NCBI RefSeq assembly: GCF_004151485.1
Contig: NZ_SBFF01000006.1
Location: forward strand, 124,001-188,000
Direction of reading: 5' to 3'
DNA length: 64,000 nucleotides
Origin: Sphingosinicella sp. CPCC 101087
GTDB lineage: Bacteria > Pseudomonadota > Alphaproteobacteria > Sphingomonadales > Sphingomonadaceae
A program made the translations under genes and the position numbers. Shown here piece by piece: positions 44,957 to 53,844 of the stretch; position 1 is the first letter of the stretch; each line of letters begins with the position of its first letter. The notes below the pieces were generated by a model, which was not told the origin of the DNA, did no database searches, and saw only the letters and a list, made by a program, of their open reading frames with translations.

Positions 44957-46084
44957 CTAGTTCACGGGCGCCGCCGGCGACGCGATCCCGATCGGCTGCT
45001 TCGCGAGCTCCTCGAGCACCGGGAAGCGCAGCGCCTCGACGCCCATCCAGTCGTTGACCTCCAAGAATCGCATCGCCAGTGGCACGATCTCGAGCCTGAC
45101 GAATTCCAGCACTGCCTTGCTGACGTCACCAAACCCGCCGTTGTTGACGGGCACCACGCCGACCACCTGGGGCGGCGTCCGGTGCGCTGCGAGCATCTCG
45201 TCGCGGCTCACCAGCTTGATGTTCAGGAACTCGTCCTTGGCCGCCACCTCGCTGATCGGGATGATCTGCACGCCGTCCTTCTTCCCGTTCGGCGCGTGCA
45301 GGAACAGGTTGCGGAAGTTGCCGACCCCCTTCGATTCCTTCAGCGCCTTGCGGATCGCCTGGGCGTCATCGTCGTTCATGCTCGGCTCCGACAGGTAGAA
45401 CACGAATCCGGCATGGCTTCCGTTCAGGTAGTAGCGCCGGCGGAACAGCGTCGCAGCCTCGCCGAGAAGGCCCGCCTGCAGGGCGCAAAGAAACTGCGGG
45501 ATGCCGTAGATCTCCTGGCTCGGATGTTCCTCGAGCAGGTGGAAGATCCGGTCTTTCGGATATTCGTGCTCCTGCTTCCATCCGGGCACGAAGAAGTAGG
45601 TCCCCTCCTTGGTGCCGCGACGCGTGAAACGCGCCAGGCTCGGCACCAGCTGCAGCGGCCGGTTCGCCAGGTTGTCCCGCCGCTCGAGATAGCCGTTGCC
45701 CGTCGCCAGGAAGTCCTGCGCCCAGCGCCGGAAGCTCGACCGGCTCAGCCAGCGCGAGGGCTGCAGGTGGGACGCGAGGATGTTCACCTTGAGGTGAATG
45801 CAGCTCGAGTGCGGCCCGGGCAGGTCGAAAGCGCGGACCAGGCCGTGCATCGACACCGGCGGCTCATACCAACGGCCGTTGATCCAGGTCTCGACATAGC
45901 CGAGGATCTCGCGCCGATCGAGCACGGGCTCGGCATCGCCGAACGAGAAGGCCTGCACGGATCCGCGCGGCGCCCTGCCGTCGGACTCGCCGACCGATCG
46001 GGCGACCACCTGGCCGTCGATCGACGCCGCATTGTCGCTGGCGAGCTCGCCGGCGACACCGGACATCATGGGCAGCTGCTTCAT
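44957..46084 (-). CDS. Phage portal protein (P2 gpQ-like)
   Basis: A 375-residue portal subunit, the ring through which DNA enters the head. The P2 family pattern is seen: YEPPVSMHGLVRAF, HLKVNILASHLQPSRWLSR, FLATGNGYLERRDN, and HLLEEHPSQEIYGIPQFLCA, then FRRRYYLNGSHAGFVFYLSE. It is leftward, like Q in P2, and its ATG overlaps the stop of the terminase gene by one base (TAATG), which indicates translational coupling. Confidence 0.94.
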   Translation of the reverse strand: MKQLPMMSGVAGELASDNAASIDGQVVARSVGESDGRAPRGSVQAFSFGDAEPVLDRREILGYVETWINGRWYEPPVSMHGLVRAFDLPGPHSSCIHLKVNILASHLQPSRWLSRSSFRRWAQDFLATGNGYLERRDNLANRPLQLVPSLARFTRRGTKEGTYFFVPGWKQEHEYPKDRIFHLLEEHPSQEIYGIPQFLCALQAGLLGEAATLFRRRYYLNGSHAGFVFYLSEPSMNDDDAQAIRKALKESKGVGNFRNLFLHAPNGKKDGVQIIPISEVAAKDEFLNIKLVSRDEMLAAHRTPPQVVGVVPVNNGGFGDVSKAVLEFVRLEIVPLAMRFLEVNDWMGVEALRFPVLEELAKQPIGIASPAAPVN

Positions 46085-47913
46085 TAGAACATCTCCATGG
46101 TTGCGGTCTTGGAGCTCAGCTCGCCGTCGAGCGGCTCGTTGATGAGGACGTGCATGATCGCCCAGGCGACGTCGGCATGGCCGGTGTCGCCGGAGCGGCT
46201 GGCGACGTAGGTGACGGTGCGGCCGCTCGCTGTCGCCTGCGGTCGGATCGACATGAAGCTCGCGGTGATGTCCTTGTCGCCGGCGTCATACTCGAGGCGG
46301 CCGGCGCCTATGACGTGCTTGGCCTTATAGACCATCATCGCCTTGATCTCGGGCCGATAGTCGATCCCGCGCGCCGTGGGGAAGCGCGTCCTCACGAGCT
46401 GGTAGACGGCCGCGCCGACGCCGGTCTTGTCGATGCCGATATCGACCACGTTGTAGCGCCGCATCTGGCGGAAGATCTCGGCCGCCTGGACGTCGAATCC
46501 GCCCTTGAGCCGCAGCTTCTCAAGGACGCGGAATTTTCCGGATTTCTTCGCCGGCAGCGCGATGACGACCAGCGCCGCATCGTCGCCGTCCGCGCTCTCT
46601 TGGGGATCGTAGCCGATCGCCACGGCGCCGTCGCCGAACGGACGCAGCGCGTAGCCGTCGAAGTCGCGCCATTTCTCATAGCTGTCGACCCGGCAGCGCC
46701 TCATGAACTCGAGCGGGAAGGCCGAGAGCTCGTCGTCGGCAAACTCACAGAGGTAAAGGTTCGCGAAGACGTCGGCCGGCTTGCGCCGGCGCAGCTCGTC
46801 GATGTCGAACAGGTCGCAGCCGCCGGCGGCCGCGTCCTCGATCGTCACCAGGTGCCGCCAGATTCCGTCGGCGCCGACGGCGCCGTCCTTCAGCGCCTCG
46901 GCATAGGTTTCGACCTTGGTCCAGTCCTTCTTGGGCCGGCCCTCGTTGAACTTCTCGCCCGACCATTTCTTGAAGGCCTGGTGCGCCTTGGTCGACGGCG
47001 TCGAGAAATAGGTCTCGCGATATTGCTTCTGCGACGCCATGCCCGACGCGACGTCGTCCGTCGTGTCGAAGTCCTGGGCCCAGAAGCATTCGTCATAATA
47101 GAAATTGCCGTGCTCGCCCTGCGCCGTCTTGTAGTTCGCGCCCAGGAAGAAGATCGTCGGTCGCTCGAGCGGCTGCCCGTTCTCGTCGTCGCCGCGGTCG
47201 ATCGTCAGGTGCTCGCCCTTCAGCTGCACGCCGGTCACGCGGAAGACGAATTCGATGATGTAGCGGCGGAAAATGTCGGCCTGGCGCCGGGACGCCGACA
47301 GGAAGATCTGGTTTCGGCCCGTCTCGAGCGCGTCGATCAGCGCCTCGCGCGCGAAATACCAGGTCGCGCCGATCTGGCGGCTCTTCAGGATGAATCGCGT
47401 CCGCTGGTTGCGGTTGCGCCACCAGGTCAGCTGATAGGCGAAGCATTCGTCCAGGAAGGCCTCGCGCAGCTGCTCGACCTGCTCGGGGAGGAGCTGGTTG
47501 GCGCGCGGCTTCTTCTTCGGTCCGGCGTTGCGGTTCGCGACGTTGGGATTGAGATCTGCCTCGTTGCCGGAATCCCGGTACCGCCGGCAGCGCTCGAGCC
47601 GCTCAATCTGACGGCCGAGCAGGTCGATCTCTTTGAAGTCGTGCCCGGTCTTGTTTTCCTTGGCGACGAGCATGGTCCAGCGCGCGATCACGCATTCCTC
47701 GGCCCGCCGGATCGACGGCGCCTCGTCCCACTTCTCCCTCTGCTTCCACGATTCGACCGTCGGCCGCTTGAGCTGCCGCCAGCCCGGCAGGCCCTCTCCG
47801 ATCCGGTTCAGCTCCTCGACGATCTGGGTGACGCCCCATCCGCGCCAGAACAGGCTGCGCGCCTCGCGGCGCACGTCGGCCATGTCGGGTCTGTCGATCG
47901 GGGCGAGGAGCAT
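46084..47913 (-). CDS. Terminase large subunit, ATPase and nuclease (P2 gpP-like)
   Basis: A 609-residue packaging motor. The N-terminus has an HTH region (ARSLFWRGWGVTQIVEELNRIG). The ATPase has the Walker A-like KSRQIGATWYFA, Walker B FYYDECFW and coupling motif YRETYFSTPS. The C-terminal nuclease holds acidic residues in VAIGYDPQESADGDDAALV, VDIGIDKTGVGAAVY and GHADVAWAIMH. It is leftward and followed by the portal gene. A 29-bp dyad lies 59 bases (centre) before the ATG and probably drives transcription. Confidence 0.95.
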   Translation of the reverse strand: MLLAPIDRPDMADVRREARSLFWRGWGVTQIVEELNRIGEGLPGWRQLKRPTVESWKQREKWDEAPSIRRAEECVIARWTMLVAKENKTGHDFKEIDLLGRQIERLERCRRYRDSGNEADLNPNVANRNAGPKKKPRANQLLPEQVEQLREAFLDECFAYQLTWWRNRNQRTRFILKSRQIGATWYFAREALIDALETGRNQIFLSASRRQADIFRRYIIEFVFRVTGVQLKGEHLTIDRGDDENGQPLERPTIFFLGANYKTAQGEHGNFYYDECFWAQDFDTTDDVASGMASQKQYRETYFSTPSTKAHQAFKKWSGEKFNEGRPKKDWTKVETYAEALKDGAVGADGIWRHLVTIEDAAAGGCDLFDIDELRRRKPADVFANLYLCEFADDELSAFPLEFMRRCRVDSYEKWRDFDGYALRPFGDGAVAIGYDPQESADGDDAALVVIALPAKKSGKFRVLEKLRLKGGFDVQAAEIFRQMRRYNVVDIGIDKTGVGAAVYQLVRTRFPTARGIDYRPEIKAMMVYKAKHVIGAGRLEYDAGDKDITASFMSIRPQATASGRTVTYVASRSGDTGHADVAWAIMHVLINEPLDGELSSKTATMEMF

Positions 47914-47957
47914 CGCCCGGGACGCTAACCCTGCCGGCGCCGGCGCGGCGCTCGCCT

Positions 47958-47986
47958 GCTGTTGTAGCGGCGGCGGTTACAACAGC
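47958..47986. promoter_or_regulatory. Dyad 1, late-promoter element between P and O
   Basis: Arms GCTGTTGTA and TACAACAGC (nine bases, perfect) with an 11-base GC-rich spacer. It lies between the divergent P and O genes, centred 59 bp from the P start and 129 bp from the O start. Ogr sites in P2 are TGT(N12)ACA dyads; here TGTTGTA(N11)TACAACA gives the same kind of symmetry. Confidence 0.75.
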
Positions 47987-48100
47987 CCCCGCTTGAGCCG
48001 GATGGCCTTCCCGGTCCCTTTTGGCCGGACTGCGGCGCGCCCGGGTTCACCCCCTGACCGGGCCGCCGCAACCGAACATCAGGACCGGAGCCTCCGCCCC

Positions 48101-48970
48101 ATGCCCCTCACCCGATTCTTCCGCATCGCCGTCGAAGGCGCCACCGTCGATGGCCGCACGATCGACCGGAACTGGATCGATGAGATGGCGGCGGGCTACA
48201 GCCCGTCCACCTACACCGCTCGCATCAACTGCGAGCATATTGCCGGCTTCAGTCCGGAGCCGCCCTTCAACGCCTACGGCTCAGTCGTCGCGCTCCGCGC
48301 GGTCGATTTCGACATGCAGCTCGACGGGAAGCCGGTCAAGAAGCGCGCCCTCGAGGCGCAATTCGACGTCAACGACCAGCTGCTGGCGATCAACAAGAAG
48401 GGCCAGAAGCTCTTCACGTCCTGCGAAATCGCGCCGAACTTCGCCGGCACCGGCAAGGTCGGCCTGGTCGGCCTGGCAATCACCGACAATCCCGCATCGC
48501 TCGGCACCGAGATGCTCGAGTTTGCCGCGAAGGCGAAGGTGAACCCGCTCGCCGCGCGCAAGCAGGACCAGGCCAACCACTTCTCCGAAGCTGTGGAGTG
48601 CACCTTCGAGCTGGACGAAGCCGCCGGGCCCACCGGCGCTGCGGCGATGTTCGCCGCCGCCACCGAGTTCTTCAACAAATTCGCCGGCACCGGCAAGGCC
48701 GAGGAGAAGCCGAAAGTGGAGGAGAAGCCCAAGGATCCTCCCGGGGCCGCCAACGACAATATCGCCGCGCTATCCGCCACGATCGGCCAGGGCTTCGAGA
48801 AGCTCAGCGCCGCGATGACCGCCGGCCACAACGAGCTGAAGGGCACGATCGACAAGCTCCGCACGGATCACGAGGCCCTCAAGACCTCGATCGAGACGAC
48901 GGACGGCGATCCGCTCCGTCGCCCGCCGGCCACCGGCGCCGAGGGCAACTTCGCCAAGACCGACTGCTGA
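48101..48970 (+). CDS. Capsid scaffolding protein/protease (P2 gpO-like)
   Basis: A 289-residue scaffold that guides capsid assembly and, through its N-terminal serine-protease domain, trims itself and the capsid proteins. GPO features: FFRIAVEGATVDGRTIDRNWIDEMA, YTARINCEHIAGFSP (His), LFTSCEIAPNFAGTGKVGLVGLAIT (Ser). The C-terminal half is a charged helix (EEKPKVEEKPKDPP and later HNELKGTIDKLRTDHEAL) that binds the capsid. First rightward head gene. Confidence 0.94.
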   Translation: MPLTRFFRIAVEGATVDGRTIDRNWIDEMAAGYSPSTYTARINCEHIAGFSPEPPFNAYGSVVALRAVDFDMQLDGKPVKKRALEAQFDVNDQLLAINKKGQKLFTSCEIAPNFAGTGKVGLVGLAITDNPASLGTEMLEFAAKAKVNPLAARKQDQANHFSEAVECTFELDEAAGPTGAAAMFAAATEFFNKFAGTGKAEEKPKVEEKPKDPPGAANDNIAALSATIGQGFEKLSAAMTAGHNELKGTIDKLRTDHEALKTSIETTDGDPLRRPPATGAEGNFAKTDC

Positions 48971-49029
48971 GCCGAGCAGGACTCCCGCACCCGCCCCCGT
49001 CAAGCCAGGCCAACAAGGACCCGACCCCG

Positions 49030-50121
49030 ATGCACAGAGTCACCCGCGCCCTCTTCTCCGCCTATGTGAGCCAAATCGCGCTCCTGAACGGCATTTCAGC
49101 CGGCGAAGCGGCGACGACGAAGTTCAGCGTCGATCCCTCGGTCGAGCAGAAGCTCGAGGCGCGGATGCGCGAATCGAGCGAGTTCCTGCAGCGCATCAAC
49201 ATCGTGCCGGTCATCCAGCAGACCGGCGACACGGTCGGGATCGATTCGACCCATCCGCTCGCCAGCCGGACCAACACTGCTGGCGGCACCAAGCGCAACC
49301 CCGGCGATCCTACCGATTCCGAGCTGACCAACACCTATTTCTGCCGGCAGACCAATTTCGACTGGGCGCTGCGCTACGCAAAGCTCGACGCCTGGCGCCA
49401 TCGGCCGGAATTCCAGACCCTGATCCGCGACGCCATTCTGCGTCAGCAGGCCCGCGATCGCATCATGATCGGCTTCAACGGCACCTCGGTCGCCGCCACT
49501 ACCGACCGCGTCGCCAATCCTCTGCTCCAGGACGTCAATGAGGGCTGGCTGCACAAGATCCGCGAACGGGCTCCGGAGCGCGTCCTCGACGACGGCGCCC
49601 TGACTGCCGACCCGACGAAGGCGATCTATGTCGCCGCCGGCGTCGAGCTCTACAACGAGGAGGACGGCAACGCCGCCACCGCCGAGGCGGACTATGTCAA
49701 CCTCGACGCGCTCGTCATGGACGCGACCGAGCTGCTCGACGAATGGTATCGCGACGACACCGAGCTCGTCGTGATCGTCGGCCGCGACCTGGTCCACGAC
49801 AAATATTTCAACATCGTCAACGACGCCGGCGACAAGGCTACCGAGGTCGAGGCTCGCGACCGGATCCTCCGTTCCGAAAAGCAGATCGGCGGCCACCCGG
49901 CGGTGCGCGTCCCCTTCTTCCCGGCGAACGCCCTGCTCATCACCCGCCTCGATAACCTGTCCATCTATTGGCAGGAGGAAACGCGGCGCCGGATGCTCAA
50001 GGACGAGCCCGAGCTCGACCGCATCGCCAACTATGAATCGGTGAACGAGGACTATGTCGTCGAGGAGTACGGCATGGTCGCGTTCGTCGAGAACATCGTG
50101 ATGGGCAAGAAGCCGGCCTGA
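49030..50121 (+). CDS. Major capsid protein (P2 gpN-like)
   Basis: A 363-residue HK97-fold capsid subunit of the P2 family. The N-terminus MHRVTRALFSAYVSQIALLN and the conserved ESSEFLQRINIVPV, FCRQTNFDWALRYAKLDAW, and C-terminal DYVVEEYGMVAFVENI are characteristic. The first ~30 residues would be cleaved by the scaffold protease. It follows gpO by 59 bases. Confidence 0.95.
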   Translation: MHRVTRALFSAYVSQIALLNGISAGEAATTKFSVDPSVEQKLEARMRESSEFLQRINIVPVIQQTGDTVGIDSTHPLASRTNTAGGTKRNPGDPTDSELTNTYFCRQTNFDWALRYAKLDAWRHRPEFQTLIRDAILRQQARDRIMIGFNGTSVAATTDRVANPLLQDVNEGWLHKIRERAPERVLDDGALTADPTKAIYVAAGVELYNEEDGNAATAEADYVNLDALVMDATELLDEWYRDDTELVVIVGRDLVHDKYFNIVNDAGDKATEVEARDRILRSEKQIGGHPAVRVPFFPANALLITRLDNLSIYWQEETRRRMLKDEPELDRIANYESVNEDYVVEEYGMVAFVENIVMGKKPA

Positions 50122-50161
50122 TCGGCCGGCTTCCACCCACAGCTGAAGGGGTAGATCGACT

Positions 50162-50926
50162 ATGAGCCTAGCACGCCGTCATCGCGCCAGGATGCTTGCG
50201 CTCAAGTCGGCTAGCGCGGCCGCCGCCGTTGGCCAGGCCGCGACGCGGCAGTCTAGCGGCCCGGCAGCGACCGAGTATGAGCTGCAGCGGGCAGGTCTGG
50301 GCCAGGATCTGGCCCAGCTGCGCGAGATCCAGTCGATCGAGGCCAAGATCGAGCGCAAGCGCGAGCTGCTGCCGAAATACGATCCCTGGGTCGCTGGCGT
50401 GCTCGAGGCGGCCGTCGAAAACGGCAAGGGCGTCCAGGACGATATCGTCGCGCAGACCATGGTCTGGGCGATCGACTGCGGCGACTTCGCCCGTGCCCTG
50501 CCTCGCGCCGCCTATGTGCTGCGCTGGTCGGTCACCCTCCCGGAGCGGATCGAGCGCACTGCCGGCTGCTTCATTGCCGAGGAGGTCGCCGAGCTCGCGC
50601 TCAAGACCCGCAATGCCGGCCAGCCCTTCCCGCTCGAGATCCTGCTCGAGGTCGAGGAGCTGGTCGACGGGCAGGACATGCCGGATCAGGTCAAGGCCAA
50701 GTTGCAAAAGGCGATCGGCCTCGAGCTGCACGCCGCGGCCGAGTCGATCGAGCTCGGCGGAGACGGGCCCGCCGGCGCCAAGCCGGCGGCGATCGACGCA
50801 ACTCTCAAGCGGTACCGCCGCGCGCTCGAGCTCGACGCCAAAGCCGGCGTCAAGAAGCGGATCGAGCAGCTCGAGCGCGAGCAGCGCAAGCTGGCCGAGG
50901 CCGCCGAAACGAATCCGCCGGCCTGA
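50162..50926 (+). CDS. Terminase small subunit/endonuclease (P2 gpM-like)
   Basis: A 254-residue protein with an N-terminal basic segment (LARRHRARMLALKSA) and a helical body that holds the P2 M pattern DPWVAGVLEAAVENGKGVQDD, IVAQTMVWAIDCGDFARALPRA and AGCFIAEEVAELAL. It pairs with gpP and cuts or recognises cos. The C-terminus is a charged helix. It lies between capsid and head-completion genes as in P2. Confidence 0.9.
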   Translation: MSLARRHRARMLALKSASAAAAVGQAATRQSSGPAATEYELQRAGLGQDLAQLREIQSIEAKIERKRELLPKYDPWVAGVLEAAVENGKGVQDDIVAQTMVWAIDCGDFARALPRAAYVLRWSVTLPERIERTAGCFIAEEVAELALKTRNAGQPFPLEILLEVEELVDGQDMPDQVKAKLQKAIGLELHAAAESIELGGDGPAGAKPAAIDATLKRYRRALELDAKAGVKKRIEQLEREQRKLAEAAETNPPA

Positions 50927-51070
50927 TCGCCGGCACCCAGGGGGAACGAGCTCGCCCCGCGGCGCTCGGGGGGCGGGAGACGATCGGGACGGGAGCTTCG
51001 GCTCCCCGCTCCGATCCCTCCCCCACCCCCCGTTAGCCGCAGCCAGAAAGGCAGAAAGCCAGAAATCATC

Positions 51071-51556
51071 ATGTCCGGCTTCGTCGCCTCCCCACCTTCC
51101 ACGCCGCCGGATCCGCAGCAACCCGGGCTGGATCTCGTCGCCGGCGACGAGTTCTATCCGGCGGTCAGCATCGCCGAGTTCCGTGATTCGATGCGCCTCG
51201 GCACGGTGATCACCGACGTGCGCGCGCGCGACGCGCTGCGCGGCGCCATGGTGACGGTCCGCCGGGATCTCCGCGACTGGAAGGCCCGCCATGTCGCCGC
51301 CGGCGCCGTTTCCATGGAGGATGTCGACTCCGAGGAGATCGACGGCGAGCTCGCGCTCGAGCTGCTCTACCGCCGCGCCGTCTTCGCCTTCGGCGCCGCC
51401 GACCTGGCCGAGACGCACAACGACATCAGCGCCACGTCCGACGGCAAGGAACGCACCGAGGAGCGCACGCTCTCGGTGGACGAGCACAAGCGCAACGGTC
51501 TGCACGCGATCCGGGACATCATCGGCGTCGGCCGCACCGCGGTGGAGCTGATCTAG
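51071..51556 (+). CDS. Head completion/stabilisation protein (P2 gpL-like)
   Basis: A 161-residue protein that closes the head and joins it to the tail. Conserved parts are FYPAVSIAEFRDSMRLGTVIT, ALRGAMVTVRRDLRDWKA and the ATSDGKERTEERTLSVDEHKR segment. The stop overlaps the GTG of the next gene by one base. About 140 bases of GC-rich spacer precede it. Confidence 0.9.
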   Translation: MSGFVASPPSTPPDPQQPGLDLVAGDEFYPAVSIAEFRDSMRLGTVITDVRARDALRGAMVTVRRDLRDWKARHVAAGAVSMEDVDSEEIDGELALELLYRRAVFAFGAADLAETHNDISATSDGKERTEERTLSVDEHKRNGLHAIRDIIGVGRTAVELI

Positions 51557-51762
51557 TGGCGATCGTCACCGCCCTGGCCGGCGAGCCGCTCGACGCCCTG
51601 GTCTGGCGCGTCCTCGGCACGTCCGCGGTCGAGCCGGTGATCGAACTCAACCGCCAGCTTGCCGAGGTCGGCCCGTACCTGCCTGAAGGCACCCCCGTCA
51701 CCCTGCCCGAGCCCGCCGCCACGCCGGCGCCCGAGCTCGAGCTCATACAGCTCTGGGACTGA
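51556..51762 (+). CDS. Tail protein X (P2 gpX-like)
   Basis: A 68-residue LysM-like tail protein that begins with GTG. The pattern DALVWRVLGTSAVEPVIELN, then LPEGTPVTLP, is typical of gpX, which helps tail assembly at the head end. It overlaps the stop of gpL by one base. Confidence 0.9.
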   Translation: MAIVTALAGEPLDALVWRVLGTSAVEPVIELNRQLAEVGPYLPEGTPVTLPEPAATPAPELELIQLWD

Positions 51763-51766
51763 CCGC

Positions 51767-51988
51767 ATGGAGTCGACCCTCATCCAGACCCTGATCGGCT
51801 CCGGTCCGCTCGGTCTCGTCGCCTTTCTGATGCTCAAGCAGATGGAGAAGATCGCGGCCGAGCGACTGGCCTACGACAAGGACCGGCTCGAAATGGATCG
51901 CAAGCTCGAGCGCGCCCTCACCGTCCTTGCCATGCGGATCCTCGGCCGCCCGATCGACGAAAGCGACGTCCATGGCGACCGCAGCTGA
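51767..51988 (+). CDS. Holin-like membrane protein (BhlA/UviB-like)
   Basis: A 73-residue protein with one hydrophobic N-terminal helix (LIGSGPLGLVAFLMLKQM) and a long charged C-terminal helix (AERLAYDKDRLEMDRKLERA). This plan resembles BhlA/UviB holins. It lies directly before the endolysin genes, which supports a role in membrane permeabilisation. Confidence 0.6.
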   Translation: MESTLIQTLIGSGPLGLVAFLMLKQMEKIAAERLAYDKDRLEMDRKLERALTVLAMRILGRPIDESDVHGDRS

Positions 51989-52172
51989 CACGAAAACCCG
52001 GCCCGACCTGGTCGGCGCCGCCGATCGGCTGCTCAAGGCGTGCACCGGCGCCGCCTGCATCCGCGTCGTCACCGAGCCGATCGACGCGCTCGCCCGAGGC
52101 GTGATCGGCGTCGCCAAAGTTTACGACTCCGCGGCCGCGGACGCCCGGCCCCAACGAAGGAACCGCAAGTGA
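51972..52172 (+). CDS. Small protein of the lysis cassette
   Basis: A 66-residue protein (MATAADTKTRPDLVGAADRLL at the N-terminus) with a possible amphipathic middle helix (ALARGVIGVAKVYD). No family is recognised. It overlaps the holin-like gene by 17 bases and the endolysin GTG by four bases, so it belongs to the lysis operon. Confidence 0.5.
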   Translation: MATAADTKTRPDLVGAADRLLKACTGAACIRVVTEPIDALARGVIGVAKVYDSAAADARPQRRNRK

Positions 52173-52726
52173 GCGACAGGATCCGCCGCATTATCGACGG
52201 CATCATCGAGCGCGAGGGCGGCTACGTGAACCACCCAAGCGACCCCGGTGGGGCGACCATGTACGGAATCACCGAGGCGGTCGCGCGGGCGGCCGGGTAC
52301 CGCGGCGACATGCGCGCGATGCCGCGATCGACCGCATTCCAGATCTACTGGACCCGCTACGTCGTCGCGCCGAACTTCGACGATGTCGCCGAGCTCGACC
52401 CGAAGGTCGCCGAGGAGCTGGTCGATACCGGCGTGAACTGCGGCGTCGACCGCGCGGCAACTTGGTTCCAGGAAGCCCTGAACGCGCTCAATAGCCGCCA
52501 GCGCGACTATGCGGACATTGGAGTCGACGGCAACGTGGGCCCGAAGACCCTTGACGCCTTCCGCGCCTTCAAGCGCCGGCGCGGTGCGGCCGCGACCGCG
52601 ATCATGCTGCACGCGATCGATGCCTTCCAGGGCGCGCACTATCTGCGCCTGGGAAGCGGCAACAGCCAGTTCGAGGATTTCCTCAACGGCTGGCTCGCGC
52701 ACCGCATCCGGAACGTCGCGGCATGA
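52169..52726 (+). CDS. Endolysin, GH108-type N-acetylmuramidase
   Basis: A 185-residue lysozyme-like enzyme. The N-terminal catalytic domain shows IIEREGGYVNHPSDPGGATMYGIT, with the catalytic Glu in ER-E-GGY, and the C-terminal part is a peptidoglycan-binding type 3 domain (GVDGNVGPKTLDAFRAF). It begins with GTG after AAGGA and overlaps the gene before it and the spanin gene after it. Confidence 0.92.
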   Translation: MSDRIRRIIDGIIEREGGYVNHPSDPGGATMYGITEAVARAAGYRGDMRAMPRSTAFQIYWTRYVVAPNFDDVAELDPKVAEELVDTGVNCGVDRAATWFQEALNALNSRQRDYADIGVDGNVGPKTLDAFRAFKRRRGAAATAIMLHAIDAFQGAHYLRLGSGNSQFEDFLNGWLAHRIRNVAA

Positions 52727-53298
52727 CCGCCGTCGCCGCCTTCGTTGCCGCCCACTGGCGCGCAATTGCCATCGCCGTGCCGGTCGTGCTCCTGGCCGCC
52801 TTGCTCTGGATCCGCACGGACCAGCGCGACGATGCCCGTCTCGAGCGCGACCAGGCCCGAGCCGAAGCCGCGCTCGAGCGCGCCGAGCGCAAGGCCTTCG
52901 CCGAGAAGGTGCGCGCCACGGCCGAGCAGCTGCGCGGCGCCGCGGCCGCCACTGCGCTGCGTGTGGAGCGCGTCCAGGACCAGGTCACCGAGGAGGTCAG
53001 CCATGCCTATCAGATTCGCCTTGCTGAGCTGCGCGAACGCGTCGCTGCTCTGCAGCTGCTCGAGCGCCAGTCCGGCGCCGATCGAGCACATCCCGGTCGC
53101 GGTGCAGACGCAATGCCCGGCCTTCCCGGCGCCGCCGGCGGACCTGATGATCCCGCCGCGGCGCCTGGACTTCCTGCCTTCGGCCTCGAGGCCGCGGCCA
53201 TCGCCACCGCACAGGCCATCCAGCTCGACGAGCTCCAGCGGTGGATCCGCCGCCAGCAGGCCATAGACCGAACCCCTGAGCCGGCGCCGCGCGAATGA
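52723..53298 (+). CDS. Rz-like inner-membrane spanin
   Basis: A 191-residue protein with an N-terminal membrane anchor (AIAIAVPVVLLAALLWI) and a long coiled coil (LERDQARAEAALERAERKAF, then VRATAEQLRGAA). This is the Rz layout; the periplasmic coiled coil would contact the Rz1 lipoprotein in the outer membrane. The C-terminus is Pro/Ala-rich. A second gene is nested inside it in another frame (53003-53266). Confidence 0.8.
   Translation: MTAVAAFVAAHWRAIAIAVPVVLLAALLWIRTDQRDDARLERDQARAEAALERAERKAFAEKVRATAEQLRGAAAATALRVERVQDQVTEEVSHAYQIRLAELRERVAALQLLERQSGADRAHPGRGADAMPGLPGAAGGPDDPAAAPGLPAFGLEAAAIATAQAIQLDELQRWIRRQQAIDRTPEPAPRE
53003..53266 (+). CDS. Rz1-like outer-membrane spanin lipoprotein, nested in Rz
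   Basis: An 87-residue frame inside the Rz gene. It starts MPIRFALLSCANASLLCSC, a short signal peptide with a lipobox ending at Cys19, and the mature part is proline-rich (PAFPAPPADLMIPPRR), as in other Rz1 proteins. GAGGAGG lies six bases before the ATG. The two-frame overlap is the classical Rz/Rz1 arrangement. Confidence 0.75.
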   Translation: MPIRFALLSCANASLLCSCSSASPAPIEHIPVAVQTQCPAFPAPPADLMIPPRRLDFLPSASRPRPSPPHRPSSSTSSSGGSAASRP

Positions 53299-53603
53299 GC
53301 TCTTATCGATTCCAGCGCGGCGAGACGATCGCCCTGGCGCTCGACGCCATTGAAGGCGATCCGGACGAGGTCGTCGCCATCACGGCCGAGATGCGCAAAG
53401 TAGGGGCGCCGACGATCTCGGCCGCCTTTACGGTAGCCCCGCGCGCGGCGGCCAGCGACGTGCCCGCGGGCTGGAATCTCACCGTCTCGGCCGATGCGAG
53501 CGAGCAGCTGCCGGAAGGCATATACCGCGCCGACGCGCGCCTCGAGCTCGCCGCCGGCATCGTCATCACCGATCCGGTCCGGGTCCGGATCGTCGGCCGA
53601 TGA
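53295..53603 (+). CDS. Phage hypothetical protein, beta-rich
   Basis: A 102-residue protein with alternating strands (ETIALALDAIEGDPDEV, WNLTVSADAS, EGIYRADARLELAAGIVIT). No family is recognised; the Ig-like strand pattern fits a small tail or fibre accessory protein. It overlaps the spanin gene and the next gene by four bases at each end. Confidence 0.55.
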   Translation: MSSYRFQRGETIALALDAIEGDPDEVVAITAEMRKVGAPTISAAFTVAPRAAASDVPAGWNLTVSADASEQLPEGIYRADARLELAAGIVITDPVRVRIVGR

Positions 53604-53836
53604 GCGCCCTTGCCCTTCGCTGGCGGCGGCTGCCGGCGTCGATCGTCCTGGTCTGGCGCGGCCTGGACGAAGCGACGACGGCCGCGCTCGAGCGTCCTGA
53701 CCCGCGGCCGATTGCGGCGATCGTTGGTACCACGCCCGGACCGGAGGGCCCGCCCGGGCCCGAAGGTCCGCCCGGGCCAGTCGTCGAGCCCGACGTCCCG
53801 ACCCTCAGCCTCATCTTCGAAAACCAGCTGATCTAG
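53600..53836 (+). CDS. Small protein with collagen-like Gly-Pro repeats
   Basis: A 78-residue protein with a collagen-like segment (PGPEGPPGPEGPPGP) between a basic N-terminus and a hydrophobic C-terminus (LSLIFENQL). Gly-x-y repeats of this kind form short triple helices in phage tail-fibre proteins. It overlaps the upstream gene by four bases. Confidence 0.6.
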   Translation: MSALALRWRRLPASIVLVWRGLDEATTAALERPDPRPIAAIVGTTPGPEGPPGPEGPPGPVVEPDVPTLSLIFENQLI

Positions 53837-53844
53837 GAGCCGCC

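Noticed and set aside
46150-47928. Long rightward frame opposite the terminase gene
   Set aside because: Antisense shadow of a well-supported terminase gene.
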